Shown here one piece after another: positions 49,081-61,200 of a stretch of 64,000 nucleotides of DNA; within the stretch, counting starts at the first letter, position 1, and each line of letters opens with the position of its first letter. This DNA comes from Histoplasma ohiense (lineage: Eukaryota > Ascomycota > Eurotiomycetes > Onygenales > Ajellomycetaceae), in the NCBI GenBank assembly GCA_017607445.1, contig JAEVHH010000003.1, forward strand, positions 4,836,001 to 4,900,000, in the 5' to 3' direction. A program made the position numbers and the translations under genes. The notes beneath the pieces are model-generated. The model saw only the letters and a list, made by a program, of their open reading frames with translations, ran no database searches and was not told where the DNA came from.

Positions 49081-49315
49081 CTCCAGTTATTTAACAAAAC
49101 TGTTTTTGCTGGATACACGTACGACGGTATACATCCGTACCAACGTCGTCCAGCACGGGTGAACCATGGCTCTACTAAGTGCCACGATGGAGTTGAGGGA
49201 TGGGAAGGTGATATATGCCACCGCGGAGCATCATAAAGTGCATATTCCGCCACAGCCCGAGTGTTCGCACAAGCTCAGGGAATGGAAGCAGAGGAAGGAG
49301 ATGGCTAAGATGTGA
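49081..49315 (+). pseudogene. Probable relic of a hotdog-fold (PaaI-type) thioesterase
   Basis: Two plus-strand pieces in different frames resemble the C-terminal half of fungal 4HBT/PaaI acyl-CoA thioesterases. Piece 1 (49081-49161) reads LQLFNKTVFAGYTYDGIHPY followed by QRRPARV, matching the family strand that normally reads like TANLNVDYRRPARV. Piece 2 (49166-49315) reads ALLSATMELRDGKVIYATAE followed by HHKV and ends MAKM-stop; the family usually reads RxLLSATMELRDGKxYATAEHHKV. The roughly 20 residues expected between RV and the LLSATME strand are missing and the frame shifts by one. The N-terminal catalytic half was not found upstream. Judged a decayed copy; it could also be a fast-evolving gene with introns I cannot see. 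Confidence 0.4.
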
Positions 49316-49679
49316 GTGTAGAGGGTGGTTACTCATGGTAAGGGAAGCGGAGGGGGTGGGTTGAGCTGTGGTAATGGACGGGTGATATATATTTCTGCTT
49401 TGATTGGCCCTTCCGTTGTTAGTTTTAAATATTTATGTGTTTGCCAGTGGGCAGACTCATGGGAGTGTCTGGGTGCATGGTTTCTTCGGATTAGAAAGTA
49501 TATAGAGCCACGAGCTGGTCAAAGTATATTAATATGATATGAATGAACTCGTATTTGAAAGGAAGAAAAGCAACCATGCGATCATTTCCGAACCAATAGA
49601 ATATGTATATATATATACAGAGCAGACGAAATCCTTTGTTTTCCTTAATTTTTCATTATTTCTAAGACACAGTAGAAAT

Positions 49680-50449
49680 CTAATATTGCGGTCCCGAGTA
49701 ATTCGCGTAGATTTGCGATTTCCGAAGATGAACGGGTATTGTGCCCTTGGGGGTATCGGGAATTTCTTTCTTTAGTCCCTATAAACGCCAGTAAATTGTC
49801 AACCATCGAGGTCCATCATGTCTCCTTATGGTCATCAAAAGACAACACATACAAGCTTTTCAAACACACAAGTATTTAGCGCGTTCTCAGGCCTCCGACA
49901 TTGCCATAGTTGGTGGTTATTCTGTTCTAGACATTCAAAATGAGCCTTGAATTGCTCGAGGCAGTTTTCGTTGATATCCTTGATGCTAGACACAATCGTG
50001 TAGGACCAAATTAGCATATTACAAGCAGTTTGTCACTATCAATTTCGAAAAATAAAAGAAGGGAAAAGGAAAAGGAAAAAAAAAAAAAAAAAGAATACGT
50101 ACACACTAGCCGCACAACGGGTGACCTTCCGACCTTCCCTCAGGCAGTCCAGCTCGCCCTTCCCGTTGGACTCCATCTTGCACTTCATATAATCGTCATT
50201 GTAAGCCCTGCAGCGGTCGCCGATGAAATACGAAGCGCTCATCAATGGGGCAGATGTGGCACCGATCTCTTTGACCTTGGGGATGTCACTGGGCATGGGG
50301 GTTGTGTCGATGAGAACATTTTGATTGAACCTGCATTATCACGAAAGAACGTGTGTGAATGGTTAGCCTGCTGTTTGACACCAGTAAGTAACCTGGCGGG
50401 TGGGGAGGAGCAATTGAGAGCCGTACTGAGCTCCGCGGCTCCCAGACAT
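49680..50449 (-). CDS. NADH:ubiquinone oxidoreductase subunit NDUFA8 (20.8 kDa, PGIV)
   Basis: Four exons: 50449-50382, 50330-50103, 49985-49853 and 49778-49680, giving 175 residues. Intron 1 must start at GTGTCA to give TRQVTYW-FNQNVLIDTTPMP; the earlier GTTACT site leads to a stop. The protein has four CX9C segments (CRAYNDDYMKC, CLREGRKVTRC, CLEQFKAHFEC, CRRPENALNTC), the twin CX9C-type signature of NDUFA8, imported into the mitochondrial intermembrane space through the Mia40 disulfide relay. It is an accessory subunit on the intermembrane face of complex I, matching the Neurospora 20.8 kDa subunit. The C-terminus DTPKGTIPVHLR is also typical. Confidence 0.93.
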
Positions 50450-51647
50450 GGTGGCAGACTAATGTGCCGTGCACAACTGGAGCCTTTGAGAATGGATACG
50501 GGAGGGCGCGAGAGGGATTGAAGGTTTGATTTTGATTCGGCGCAGTTGGGCTTTGGAGCTATTCGCGATGTTCTTCGATGGTTGGAGAAAAGGTTGGTGA
50601 TGGATGGATTAGCTAAGCAGATAGTTAGTCAACTAACTAGTTGGCGTCGGGTTATTGATATCCCGGTCATGTTAGATATGGTCATGTTTAAAAGCTGTAA
50701 CTACTATTATTGTTATAGATATTGCGGCAAGGGTCTGCCTTTCTCAGTTTCGTATGCAATATCGAAACGGAAATGGAAATGACAAATTCAGTAGATTGAT
50801 GCTCTGTTGACTATTTGGAGCAAGTGCAAGCCATCATACTAATTGACCGATGCAAGACGCGGTGCAGCTATCCTTTGCGGGTTGTTGACAGAGATTCTTC
50901 CCTGGCAACGTCTTTCTTTCTTCTCTGCCTCTCTTCAGTGGAGTGGTCGCTGGGCCAATTCACACTGTTAGGCATTAATCTTCCAAACTTTCTATTCACT
51001 ACTAAGTTTGTGATAGGGAAAACACCCCTTCCTACATATCACTGACGGCTTCCATCAGGCGATTTTGTTTTGTTTTAGTTTATTTCTGAGCTCTCTTCCC
51101 TACCACAGAGCTAGTCCATAGCTACTGTGTGAATGTTCAACGGAATATTTTGTTCAATATTGCTTTTATTTACTTTTTTTTCTATCTTTTGAATTTGATT
51201 CGTTACAGTGTTCCTCTCACTTGGACTCGCTTGTCAAGGTTTTCCACACTTCGAACAAGAGAATGACGCAGTGAGACTAATTCCCCTCTAATGGAACTAT
51301 ACGCGTGTACTAATGTAAAATCAGATACGAACTGCGGACTGCAAGAGGTAGGTGAAGGCATTCGATCTACCTGTACTTGAATGAGCCCGCAGTTATATCT
51401 ACTAGCTTCCTTGTGGGGTTTTCTAACTTTAGAATCAAGGGAGATTGAATCTGGAGGATGGGCACCCAACGCCACCATTAGGTAACTTTGTGGACAATCG
51501 GAATATCCGAACTGTTTCCCATCAACTGAAAATCTACTGTCAAGGGACTGGCTTTTGGTAGAAGTGAAGGACTGACTGGCCAATTTAGGGCCATCGAACC
51601 ATCAAGGCGATTCCCCAAGCCCAGCGCGCAGAGGCACCGGGCCCTTG
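50450..51647. other. Divergent spacer upstream of NDUFA8 and the conserved unknown gene
   Basis: Holds both 5' regions. The right part (51430-51640) may include coding sequence of the first exon of the gene to the right: an open plus-strand stretch from about 51575 reads SPARRGTGPLMRRERGTPVW before any firm start. No other gene is supported. Confidence 0.45.
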
Positions 51648-53723
51648 ATGCGGAGAGAGAGGGGTACACCTGTTTGGATTAGAGGCCGTGGCGCCAGAGG
51701 CTCGAACCGGCCGCAACATCAAGTCGCTGGACCGTTTGATAACAGAGGCGGTCCCCATGCTACGAGTAGGTTGAATTTCATTTGTGCGAGGACCAGTAGT
51801 AATACATTTTGCTAATTGCTCTTCGCCGTACATAAAGCCCGAAAGAAGGATGATAATTTTGCCAAAATCACCCGCTACCTCACTGCTAAAGAAATACGCA
51901 ATGATCTTAACGAAAAGCGCCAGTTGATGATTGAGCAGTACAGGCAGAAGCCTGATCCCTCAATCAAATTTCGAGAAACGGCACGTATAGTGTATATTTA
52001 TTGTGGTGAATATCTAGAGGGCTAATACGTTAATGAAAACGGTAGATGCTATTCCTATGGCCAGAAGATGAACTTCCACTGGAGATGACCCTTGGCAAAA
52101 GCTTGGAAGCCTTGGATCCCATTCGTGCAGATTTCGGCTATTATATTTATTTGTATGATGATTCTCCAGACCACCAGAAATACATTCGAGTCGATGGTGA
52201 TGACCACGGAAAGATTATCGAGATTGTGAAGCAGCTCCGAGCAAAGTGTGCCAATCTCCTCGCTGAAGCGGGTGTGAAGACGAAATTATATCTTGTCCAG
52301 GCCCCTCCCGTGGACATCTTGAAAGCGGAAATAGGCTTAATGAAATGCCGCCAACCTGGCAGCTCGAATATACAAGCGGCCCCTTTTCTTTGTGGAGTAG
52401 AATTGTTGGACGACGCTGGGGTTGAAAGGAAAAATCTGCTTCGTGAGAAAAATGAGCAACGTATGCATAGCGCCGTTGATCAGTCTCTTCACGGCGTTCG
52501 GTTCCTTGCAGGCCATGTCCGGATGCGTGTAAATTTCGGGAAATTTGTTCTTGAGAATTACCGGATTCCCCCCAACTCGAAAGAACGGTATTCTTTTGAG
52601 GAATTTCGAAGCATGCTTTTGTATGCCGGCACGAAAGGTCGCCTAATTCCCGGGTATGTCTCCTGCAACATAAACGTGAAAGAATTTATGTTAACCTAAA
52701 ACCATGTGTCTTCAAGACTCTGCTTCAACCGTGCTGAAGGTGACCTGATAACTCGATGCTCACAGGCGTCAGATCTTCTCGCACCATTTGACCCACAAAT
52801 AGAATCATTGGAAGACAATATACCTCTCTATGCGGTAAATATCGAATTCGAAGGAGCTAATGGTGCATTGCTTCGCCTGGAGGTTGAATTTAAATCATCA
52901 CGTTATCGACCAGACCTTTTTGAGGTATCACATCGTCGTTGGTTAAAGCCTCAAAGTGACAATGGACTCGGAGAAAAGAGACCGCCACTTCAAATTGGGA
53001 TTATCGACTTCGAAAGGTTTGTGTCTTCTGAGGCCATTCAACCTGGTGTAAAATTTTATCTAACACCCCAGGACTAGGTCTGATTGGCAGCTGGAAATCA
53101 AAGCATTGGATTTCCAGGAACAATCTAACATTGAGCATTCCCTTAAAAGCTTTGACCATTCAATCCAATTCACGAGAGGCCGTTCTGATGGACTTCGTGG
53201 CGCCGCAACGCAGCGCGTGTCATTTTCTAACATTGCTCCCGTTTCTCAAATCACAGAGAAGTCGGCCCTTAGATATTGTCTTAAAGGTACTAAGTACATA
53301 TTTGAGCTTGCACGCTACGATACATATCATCGCGCCGCACGTTCAGGCCGCCAATACACTGACGACTGCAGCCATATGAGTAAAACGGCTGAAACAACGT
53401 GGGGCGCCTCGATTTTCTACCAGGAATGGGACAATATGCTGGGCCAGAACGGTAGCTTCAGAGTTGGGGAAACCGCCGACTGGAGTGCCAGCCTTAATAC
53501 TTTTTTCCCTTGTTTGTCTGACGAAGACTCAGCGGATGAAAATGCTGGCTTTCATCAATTTATCGGCTTGGTCAACAAGGTTGCGAAGCTTTTGGCACCT
53601 GAGAAGAATAGTACCGTCGTTGAAAGGGCTGAAACTAATCCTTGTGGAAATATCAAGCGGATAGAACCGCGGAACGTGCCGAAGAAGTCCTGGGCCCAAG
53701 TCGCTGGTTCGGGCCACATTTAA
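51648..53723 (+). CDS. Uncharacterised conserved fungal protein (DUF7905-like, RG-rich N-terminus)
   Basis: Exons from the minimal start: 51648-51765, 51838-51989, 52046-52653, 52717-53016 and 53078-53723 (607 residues). The apparent breaks at 52.0, 52.7 and 53.1 kb are introns: each has a GT donor and AG acceptor and phases match (RLIP-G-LCFNRAEG; DFER-SDWQLEIK). Visible: an RG-rich N-terminus (WIRGRGARGSNRPQ), a basic helical stretch (TRKKDDNFAKITRYLTAKEI), an alpha/beta region (FLWPEDELPLEMTLGKSLEA) and a central block (LHGVRFLAGHVRMRVNFG then YSFEEFRSML and KGRLIPG) that I recall as typical of fungal DUF7905 proteins, which may carry KH-like RNA-binding folds. True start may lie upstream, as the reading frame stays open to about 51575. 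Function is unknown. Confidence 0.75.
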
Positions 53724-54375
53724 TTCCCGTCATTTTTCCAGGTGGAATGCATGCAACCATCGATTGTTGTTAATGACAAAAGCTGTTCCTAAAAAATATC
53801 ACTCAAACGGCTCCTCTGTTTCGATGGTTAATATTTTGATACCTCCTCCATTCATCCAATGATCTTGCTTTGATTTGCTGTCCATTTTTTCTCCACCCCT
53901 TTATAAAGTCATGAATTGCCCACTACCCAGAAGTGAACTGCGCAGAATCAAATCTTGTTCGTTAATTCCACCATTCCTGCATTCCTGAATACGCAAATTG
54001 GGGCCAGGTTGGGTTCAAGTTATCAAGAGTATTTTCGTTCTGGGGGTTGGGTTATTCGTTTACCTATGAGTAGCACGGAATACCCAGGGTAACCAAAAAA
54101 ATTAAGGTATAATAACGTGTTGCTTCCCCAATTTTATTGTTTGTTTTGGTAATCCAGTAGCCGTTGGCGAGAACTCAACTGCTTCTAATCCATCCTACGG
54201 TGAATGGGGAAGAAACACGACCTAGCCTGATACTCTCTAAAAGGGAAAAGCGGAAATTGAAACCATAATGATGTAAAAACTTGTATTTGCGAAGTATACT
54301 TCCCAAGTATATACTTTCGATAGTCAAACCCAAGGGAGGGTTGATATCGGAGATAGTAGTGTTCTCTGCTATCAA
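53724..54375. other. Intergenic, convergent 3' regions
   Basis: AT-rich spacer between the uncharacterised gene (+) and prefoldin subunit 5 (-). It should hold both 3' UTRs. No other feature seen. Confidence 0.5.
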
Positions 54376-55336
54376 TTAGGAGTTACCACCTCCTCCTGCA
54401 CCAGAGGGGCCTGCTGTAGCTTCACTAAGGAGTTTCTGACGGAGGACTGTTCGGCATGCTGTCAGATGTGGGTTGCTTGTGGAAAGAGAGTGGCCCCCCA
54501 AACAAAAATATATAAATATATACTCACCGTCCTCAATAACGCGCAGATTTTGGCTCTTCGCTTGAACGACCTTCTCCAACTCTCGTAAGTTCGTACCTAG
54601 CTCGTCAACCTTGCCATTGTAGAATTCGATTGCCTTCGAGGTCGTCTATATCAGAAACAAGCAGTTAGTTTATTGTTGGACTGCAGTGAAGAGCTTTGCC
54701 CGAATCAATCGTCTCATCTTCACCTCACCTGGAAAACGCAAGGTAGAGTAAAATAAATATCAACAAGAGAAAAAGAGAAAAAGGAAAAAGGAGCACAACC
54801 TTCTCCACAAAAAACCCCGTCCCAACATCTACAATCACATTTTTCCTATCCGCTAATCTCCCCTTAACATACAATGAGTTCGTCAATGGAACCAAAATCT
54901 CATCGCTCTTTTCCGCAGCAACGCTTTTATTGCCCCCGCTGTAGCCCGCACCGCTAGGGGCTGCTACACCATCGTTTATCGAACGGATGCAATCGCGGAA
55001 CTTCGACTGTGCGTTTCGTAACTTTGCGTGGGAGCTTGTGAGATGTTCTAGCTCTGAGCTTAGGCGGGCTTGGAGGGCGCGGAGTTGGGGTGCAGAGAGG
55101 GCTGCAAGGTCGACTATAAAGGTTATTGGTTTCGAGTTAGCTGGCAAGAATTTGAAAAGGGCTAAGGGCAATATTCATATATATATATATATATATTGTG
55201 TGGTAAATAACATTTTTCTGGAGGGAAGGGCTTTTGAATTGGGAATTGGGCACAATGTGATTTTTGGGCTGGACGAACTTGCTCCAGGAGGGGTTTCGCT
55301 GGACTCTTGCTCTGCGGAATGGTTTTGTGAGGGCAT
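54376..55336 (-). CDS. GIM5: Prefoldin subunit 5 (Gim5/PFD5)
   Basis: Four exons: 55336-55279, 55113-54800, 54645-54528 and 54446-54376, giving 186 residues. Joins give GA-IDLAALSAPQLRAL, FFVEK-TTSKAIEFYNGK and IED-VLRQKLLSEA, all in frame. The alpha-class prefoldin pattern is complete: N-terminal coiled coil (ELEHLTSSHAKLRNAQSKF), central beta hairpins (LVPLTNSLYVKGRL ... VDVGTGFFVEK) and C-terminal coiled coil (VDELGTNLRELEKVVQAK). Prefoldin is a cytosolic hexameric chaperone that delivers actin and tubulin to the CCT chaperonin. A 20-residue N-terminal extension is rich in Ser/Glu/Pro, and the C-terminus ends in a Gly-rich tail. The weak GTTCGT donor of intron 1 is the least certain junction. 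Intron 1 (165 nt) carries an AT repeat. Confidence 0.9.
55177..55196. repeat. (AT)n repeat inside prefoldin intron 1
   Basis: About ten AT units within the first intron of the prefoldin gene, between donor and branch region. Confidence 0.85.
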
Positions 55337-55767
55337 CGTTCTTCGCTTGTTTTGGTAGACGGTATAGGAGGAGCAAGACACAAGCAGGAAAGATAATCGA
55401 TTAATTGTTTTTGGCGATATATGGTGGTTGGGTACGAGTATGTGTTGCAGACGCGGTATTACTAGTATTTATGATTTTGCAAAGTTGCTAGTTGTGGAGA
55501 GGTTAAATCTATCAACAGGGAGCTATGGAGGGGAAGAATCAACAAGACCTTATTCACACACACGAATCGATGAGTGCTCATGGTTTTTGTACGACATAAT
55601 GCCAGATTCATTTTGTAGGGATAAAGTCTTTTTGAGATAATTTCAATTGTTGAGAAAAGCCATGTTAATATTGGGGTATAAATAAATACATGATAAATTC
55701 AAATTTTCCGTGTCTCCCGGACAAACCCGATATATAATACATTTTAATGAAATATCACAAGGGAATA
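55337..55767. other. Short intergenic region upstream of prefoldin
   Basis: Spacer between the prefoldin promoter side and the 3' end of the prolyl-tRNA synthetase gene. AT-rich toward 55.7 kb. No gene or other feature seen. Confidence 0.5.
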
Positions 55768-57999
55768 CTAGAGTCTATCAAGTAGCGATATAGTGAGTGG
55801 ATGCAAATCTGGCAGCGATACCGTTTCCCGGAGATTGTTTAGTCGATGACACTGAACTTCCAGTTTGTTCTCCATCCTCCAGGACTTCCCCACGACGATT
55901 ATTACAGGATACCCTATTAAATCGGCATCTCTGAGTTTCCATGCAAGATTCTTGTCTCTATCGTCAATTATCGCATCGACGGCATCGATATTTATTCGAC
56001 TGATAGCGTCATAAACCTTTTCAGCTTCCTCCTCCAGGCCTTTATCCGGGATGATCATGGCCTCGAAGGGAGCAATTGCCCTTGGCCAGTTAAGCCCTTT
56101 GGAGCTGGCCAGGCTGTCCGCAACAGCGGATATCATGCGTGAAACACCAATGCCATGACATCCCATTTGAAGGGGAACAGAGACAGTATTGTTGTCGTTT
56201 GTTTTAGAGTCGTTGCTTAGCAATGTTGAAGGTACAGCCACAGAAGCGTTAAGCACTTTGCTATATCGAGTTCCAAGATGGAATGTATGCGCAAGCTCAA
56301 TAGCAGTGTGAGTTTGTACCGCCTGTTCACCGCATCTGGAACATGGGTCTCCAGCCGCAGCACTTATGCAGTCGAGTTTTGCACCGCTACCAGGGTATTG
56401 GTGTAGGGATGAGAACCGCACATTCAGCTGCTCCAAAACTTCTCTGTTCTGCCCAGATGGGAGAGGAGGATGATTGTAAACACGTACGCGATGGTCATAA
56501 ATATCTAAAATCGTAGGATGATTTGGCCGAGTGCCAGGTGGGGTTTTCTCCTCTCTGGCTATACTTTGCCATTTTGCTAACGGACTAGTCACGCTGGTAT
56601 CGAGATCTACCCCCGCTGAGCAGGCAATTGCCCTCACAGCATGTGAATTGATCTGCCGCTCAACTGGCTCTGAGCAGCCGCCACGTATCAGATACTTCGG
56701 ATAGAATACTCTCACAAGAGTATTTCCATCCTTCGAGATACTCATCCACATGCCAGTTGAAATCGCTGGTGCTTGTTGCTCCCCTAACCGGACAGATTTA
56801 CCGTCTTGAATAGGATCTGAGGGTGGTCTAATGTCTTGGTATGCTTTTCCGTCCGAAAGCTCTTCATTGTATACATAGTGACAGCTTGAACAGCTAATGA
56901 TGGTGTCCTCACCCTTAGGATTTGGGAGATGAAATTCATGACTTAAACTTCCTCCCATGTTACCAGAGTCTGCAGTAGCAATAATGTAAGGTATCCTAAG
57001 CTCATCGAATAGTCGTACGTAGGTCTCTTTGACTGCATTGTAAGTCTTTATTGCCATCTCGGCATTGTAGTCGAAAGTGTAAAGGTCTTTCATGATAAAC
57101 TCTCTACCTCGAAGTAACCCCTGTCGGGGTCTTGGTTCATCTCGATACTTCCTACCTACCAATTAAACAAATATAGATTAGTAGCGGGTGATAATCCAAC
57201 ATTGGGAATACTCACTTATCTGGTACACTCGTAATGGAAGGTCCTTATAAGAGTTCATAACACCCGCAACAAGCGAAGTAATTTCTTCCTCGTGGGTTGG
57301 AGCAAGAAGAAACCTGGCCTTTTTTCTATCTTGAAATTTAAAAAACTAACGCCGAAATTTTTCAGTCAAGTATCCAGAAGTGGCTTTGAGTGTCATGTAA
57401 TACCTCAGAATCTTTTTTCAGTCGACCCGATTTTTCCCATAAGGCTTGGGAAGATATAGAGGAGAGAGACAACTTTGAAGCGCCTTTTTATAGACGTAAA
57501 CAAACGAACTGTCATTTATTGAACAAGTTGGATATCTCACCAAGCGTGCGCATGTGTTTATCCACCAGACGTTCCAGTTTCTCCTGAACCCGAAGTCCAA
57601 GGGGAAGCATATGAAATACCCCGGAATAAGCCTATCAAGAGGTAAGTGAAGGAAAACCGCAACTCAGAGGCACTGAATTTCACCTGGCGGAGAAAACCAC
57701 CCTGAACCAATAAATCACTTGTATCTGGAAAAGAAATGTTTAGTCTATGTCCTCAAAATCAGAGATATCATACTCATACCAGGACAGCCAGATTTATTGG
57801 TTATTCCTCCCGTTGGAGTCCAGAATCGGGAAAGCCTATTTCTTCCATCACTCTACAACAAATTAGCTTGACAGGGAAGTTTCAAACCAACTAAGTCCTT
57901 TTCAAATCGACATACATGTAATCTATGCTGAATGTACGAATATGACGAGAGAGGGGCCCGACGGAGATGTCTGACTCTTGAGAGAAATGAGTTGTTCAT
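55768..57999 (-). CDS. AIM10: Mitochondrial prolyl-tRNA synthetase (bacterial-type)
   Basis: Seven exons: 57999-57916, 57852-57780, 57724-57684 (41 nt), 57631-57541, 57483-57404, 57345-57216 and 57155-55768, giving 628 residues. The first exon reads as a basic, hydroxylated presequence (MNNSFLSRVRHLRRAPLSS), as expected for mitochondrial import. Class II motifs are clear: motif 1 region LLVQGGFLRQ-AYSGVFHMLP, motif 2 YRDEPRPRQGLLRGREFIMK and motif 3 MGCHGIGVSRM, with the C-terminal anticodon-binding domain (DKNLAWKLRDADLIGYPVII). The THEEEI signature follows FLLAP. The bacterial-type editing insertion between motifs 2 and 3 is present. It charges mitochondrial tRNA-Pro. Yeast Aim10 is the likely orthologue. 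Divergent from MAK21. Confidence 0.92.
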
Positions 58000-58285
58000 G
58001 GAAACTGGATTTAACGTGCACTTAATATTACAAATTCATAATATGGGTATACAAAGAATAAAAAGAAAAATTTAGAAGAAAATAGCTAGAAATAATAGTT
58101 CTATAAATTGAGTTCTAGTAGGGTTCTTGAATTGAGTGTTTTTATTTCTCGTTGCCGGAGCTCGGAAAAACTATTCCCGAAGCAAACCATTTATCAAAAA
58201 GAAAAAAAAAAAATCTCAGTATTGAAATAAATAGAAGGGGGAAATAACCTGCCAGTTCTGTGCGCTATTCAGCCACAGATTTGCA
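58000..58285. promoter_or_regulatory. Bidirectional promoter of mitochondrial ProRS and MAK21
   Basis: Only 286 bases separate the two start codons, so both genes must share this region. It is very AT-rich with an A run at 58201-58213. Two translation-related genes driven from one short promoter suggest coregulation, which is inference. Confidence 0.6.
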
Positions 58286-61200
58286 ATGGGAAAGCCAAAG
58301 ACAAAAGAAAGACGCTCCTCCGCAAATGGCGTGCCGAATACAGCTTCGGAAATGCCTGCAAACCCCCTTACTCCCAATGCAGATTCGCTTCCCGACCTCT
58401 CTGTCGGCGTCCTCGCCAAATTGAAGAGGCGTATTGAACAAGGTTTCCAAGACCAGAAACCTCAGTCACAAAAGAATAAAAAGGTGTCTGTGAGTGAATT
58501 GAAACAGAAGACAAATGCAGGCCCACAATCGGAGCCTAAGGCCGTCAACAAAAAAGGGAAGAAACGGGACAGGAACGGGGAAGTAATAGCTCCTCAAGAA
58601 GGCAAGGAAAAGCCAAGGTCCAAATTTGACGAAAGAGGAGAAAATGGAAACTTATTGGAAAATGAAATATACGCCATCGGCGGAACTAAGGAGGACTATG
58701 ATCTCCTTGCTGATGTCGATTCCGATTCGGAGATGGAAATCTTTGAGGATACCCCAAGGAAATACAATGCGAAGGCGGTTAATGAACATACTCTGCGCAA
58801 TGACATAGAAAAGATGCTGAAAGGGGATGATCCGTCTCCAGCTCCAAAACCTACAAGTAAGAAGGCTGTGGTTGCGGATATTGTCCCCATTGATCCCAAG
58901 CCAGCAAAGGAATCCAAGTCACTCCAGCAGGTCAAGCCATCGAAGGAAGCCCTAAAGCAAAATACTCTGAAGAAGCCAAACCCGAATCAGGAGGAGGTCT
59001 CCGTCCCTGGAAGGCTGGCGCAGCAGCCCGATACACGATCATCCAACTTGGTTAGCTTTTATTGTCCTTTTCTCTCTAATCTGGCTCAGAACTAATCTGT
59101 TATAGGCTATCAACCCTCGACCAGATTGGTATTCCATACCTTTGCCCGAAGTGGCCCTCGAATCGAAAAAGTGTAGGGGCATCTCCCGACAGATCTGGGA
59201 TCGTATTCGAGAATATGCTGCATCGTTACTTGACTCGGAAAACCAAGCCTTTGCAACTTCACAACAATCCTCCTCATCCCATAAATTCTATTCCACGATC
59301 GTTTCCTCTGGGACCTTGAGTGATAAAGTATCGGCGTTAACACTTGCGGTACAAGAGTCACCTCTACACAATGTAAAAGCACTGGAGAACCTTATTGGAC
59401 TGGCTAAAAAACGAAGCCGAGCTCAAGCTATTGAGGTTCTCAGATCTCTAAAAGATATTTTTGCCCAAGGCACCCTTCTCCCCAGCGATCGGAGACTAAA
59501 ATCACTTATCAATCAACCGGCATTGCTGTCTGCCTTCGACGGTGTTTCAAGTAACTGGACGTCTTCCAACCCCTTACCAAACGGGTTGGAGCGCAGCCAC
59601 CTCATTGTTTGGGCTTTCGAGGACTTTCTAAAGGAGCAATACTTTGAGGTACTGAAAATCCTCGAAATTTGGTGTAACGATGAAATCGAGTTTTCAAGAT
59701 CCAAGGCAGTAAGCTACGTTTACGAGCTTCTGAAAGAGAAGCCGGAACAGGAATCCAATTTGTTACGCCTCCTGGTCAATAAGCTTGGCGATCCAAACAA
59801 AAAGATAGCTTCACGGACGTCCTATCTTCTACTTCAACTTGAGCAGGCTCATCCCCTAATGAAACCAACCATAATATCAGCTGTTGAATCCAACATTCTT
59901 TTCCGCCCAGGGCAAAGCCAGCACGCCAAGTATTATGCAATTATCACACTCAATCAGACCATCTTGAGAAGTGGCGAAGAAAATGTGGCAACGAAACTTC
60001 TCGATATCTATTTTGCTCTTTTCGTTACTCTATTGAAGCCAACCAAGAGTTCGACCAGTAACTCCGAACGTAAGCATGGGAAACACGATGCAAAATCTAA
60101 AAAGCGACATGGTGGCGCTGCGATCCCAAAAGGCCAGGCTCAGGAAACTGAGTTGCATGAGAAGTTGACTGCTGCTGTTTTGACTGGAGTCAATCGAGCT
60201 TACCCGTTTACTAGCTCTGATATCGAAAAGTAAGTTATCCGAAATAATGCTCTCTTTGAGCATTGATGTTAACCCTCCCTTTCTACTCGCAGACTTTCGA
60301 AGCATATTGACACCTTATTCCGTATCACTCATTCCTCAAATTTCAACACGAGTATCCAAGCCTTGGTGCTTATCCAGCAGCTGTCGTCGTCTCACCAAGT
60401 GTCGTTGTATCGATTTTATCGAACGCTATACGAGTCCCTACTCGACCCCCGACTGTCTACATCCTCGAAGCAATCGATGTACTTAAATCTCTTATATAAA
60501 TCGCTGAAGGCTGACTTCAACGTTAAACGAGTTAAGGCTTTCGTGAAAAGACTAGTTCAAACCCTATCACTACATCACCCACCTTTCATCTGCGGGGTAT
60601 TTTATTTGATAAGGGAACTTGAAAAGGCTTTCCCCAACCTGTCTGCCCTCATGGACGAGCCAGAGAACATCGAAGACGACGATGAGGAGGTTTTCAGAGA
60701 TGTTCCCGAGGACGGAGAACAACCTGCAGACCAGACGCCAGTGGATGAAGGGAAGAAGGTTGAAAATAGATATGACCCTCGTAAAAGAGACCCCGAACAT
60801 AGCAACGCCGATAGAAGTTGTGTCTGGGAACTAGTAGGTAGTCCTAATTTCGTTCCCAAATTCCTCGATGAATGTCGCTAATAAACAATATAGCTGCCTT
60901 ACCTTGCTCATTTCCATCCTTCCGTGTCTGTCAATGCTTCGCATCTACTGCACCACGAACCGATGTCTGGCAAGCCGGATCTCTCTATTCATACTCTTGC
61001 ACATTTCTTAGACCGATTCGTCTATCGCAATCCCAAGGCGACTCCCAGTATGCGAGGAGCTTCCATTATGCAGCCGCTCGCTGGAGGCGAAAGTAAAGGC
61101 TTATTAATCACATCTGGAGGAATGGCCAAAGCCCATGAACCAGTGAACAGGGAAGAATTCTGGAAAAAGCAAAGCGACGAAGTCGCTGCTGAAGATGTCT

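Larger units (their letters stand above)
47816..49679. other. Spacer between convergent genes, with coding-like relics
   Basis: The ACB gene (+) and the NDUFA8 gene (-) converge here. The spacer is longer than the 3' UTRs need and contains two plus-strand stretches that look protein-coding (listed separately), plus poly(A) at 48388-48402. It may hold a decayed gene. Confidence 0.5.

Noticed and set aside
51670..51760. Possible minus-strand tRNA from a GGTTCGAGCC-like segment
   Set aside because: No acceptor or anticodon stems can be paired; the DNA is instead the RG-rich first exon of the gene at 51.6 kb.
51816..53723. Gene at 51.6-53.7 kb as a pseudogene with three stops
   Set aside because: Each stop lies in an intron with matching GT/AG sites and phase, so the gene reads through.
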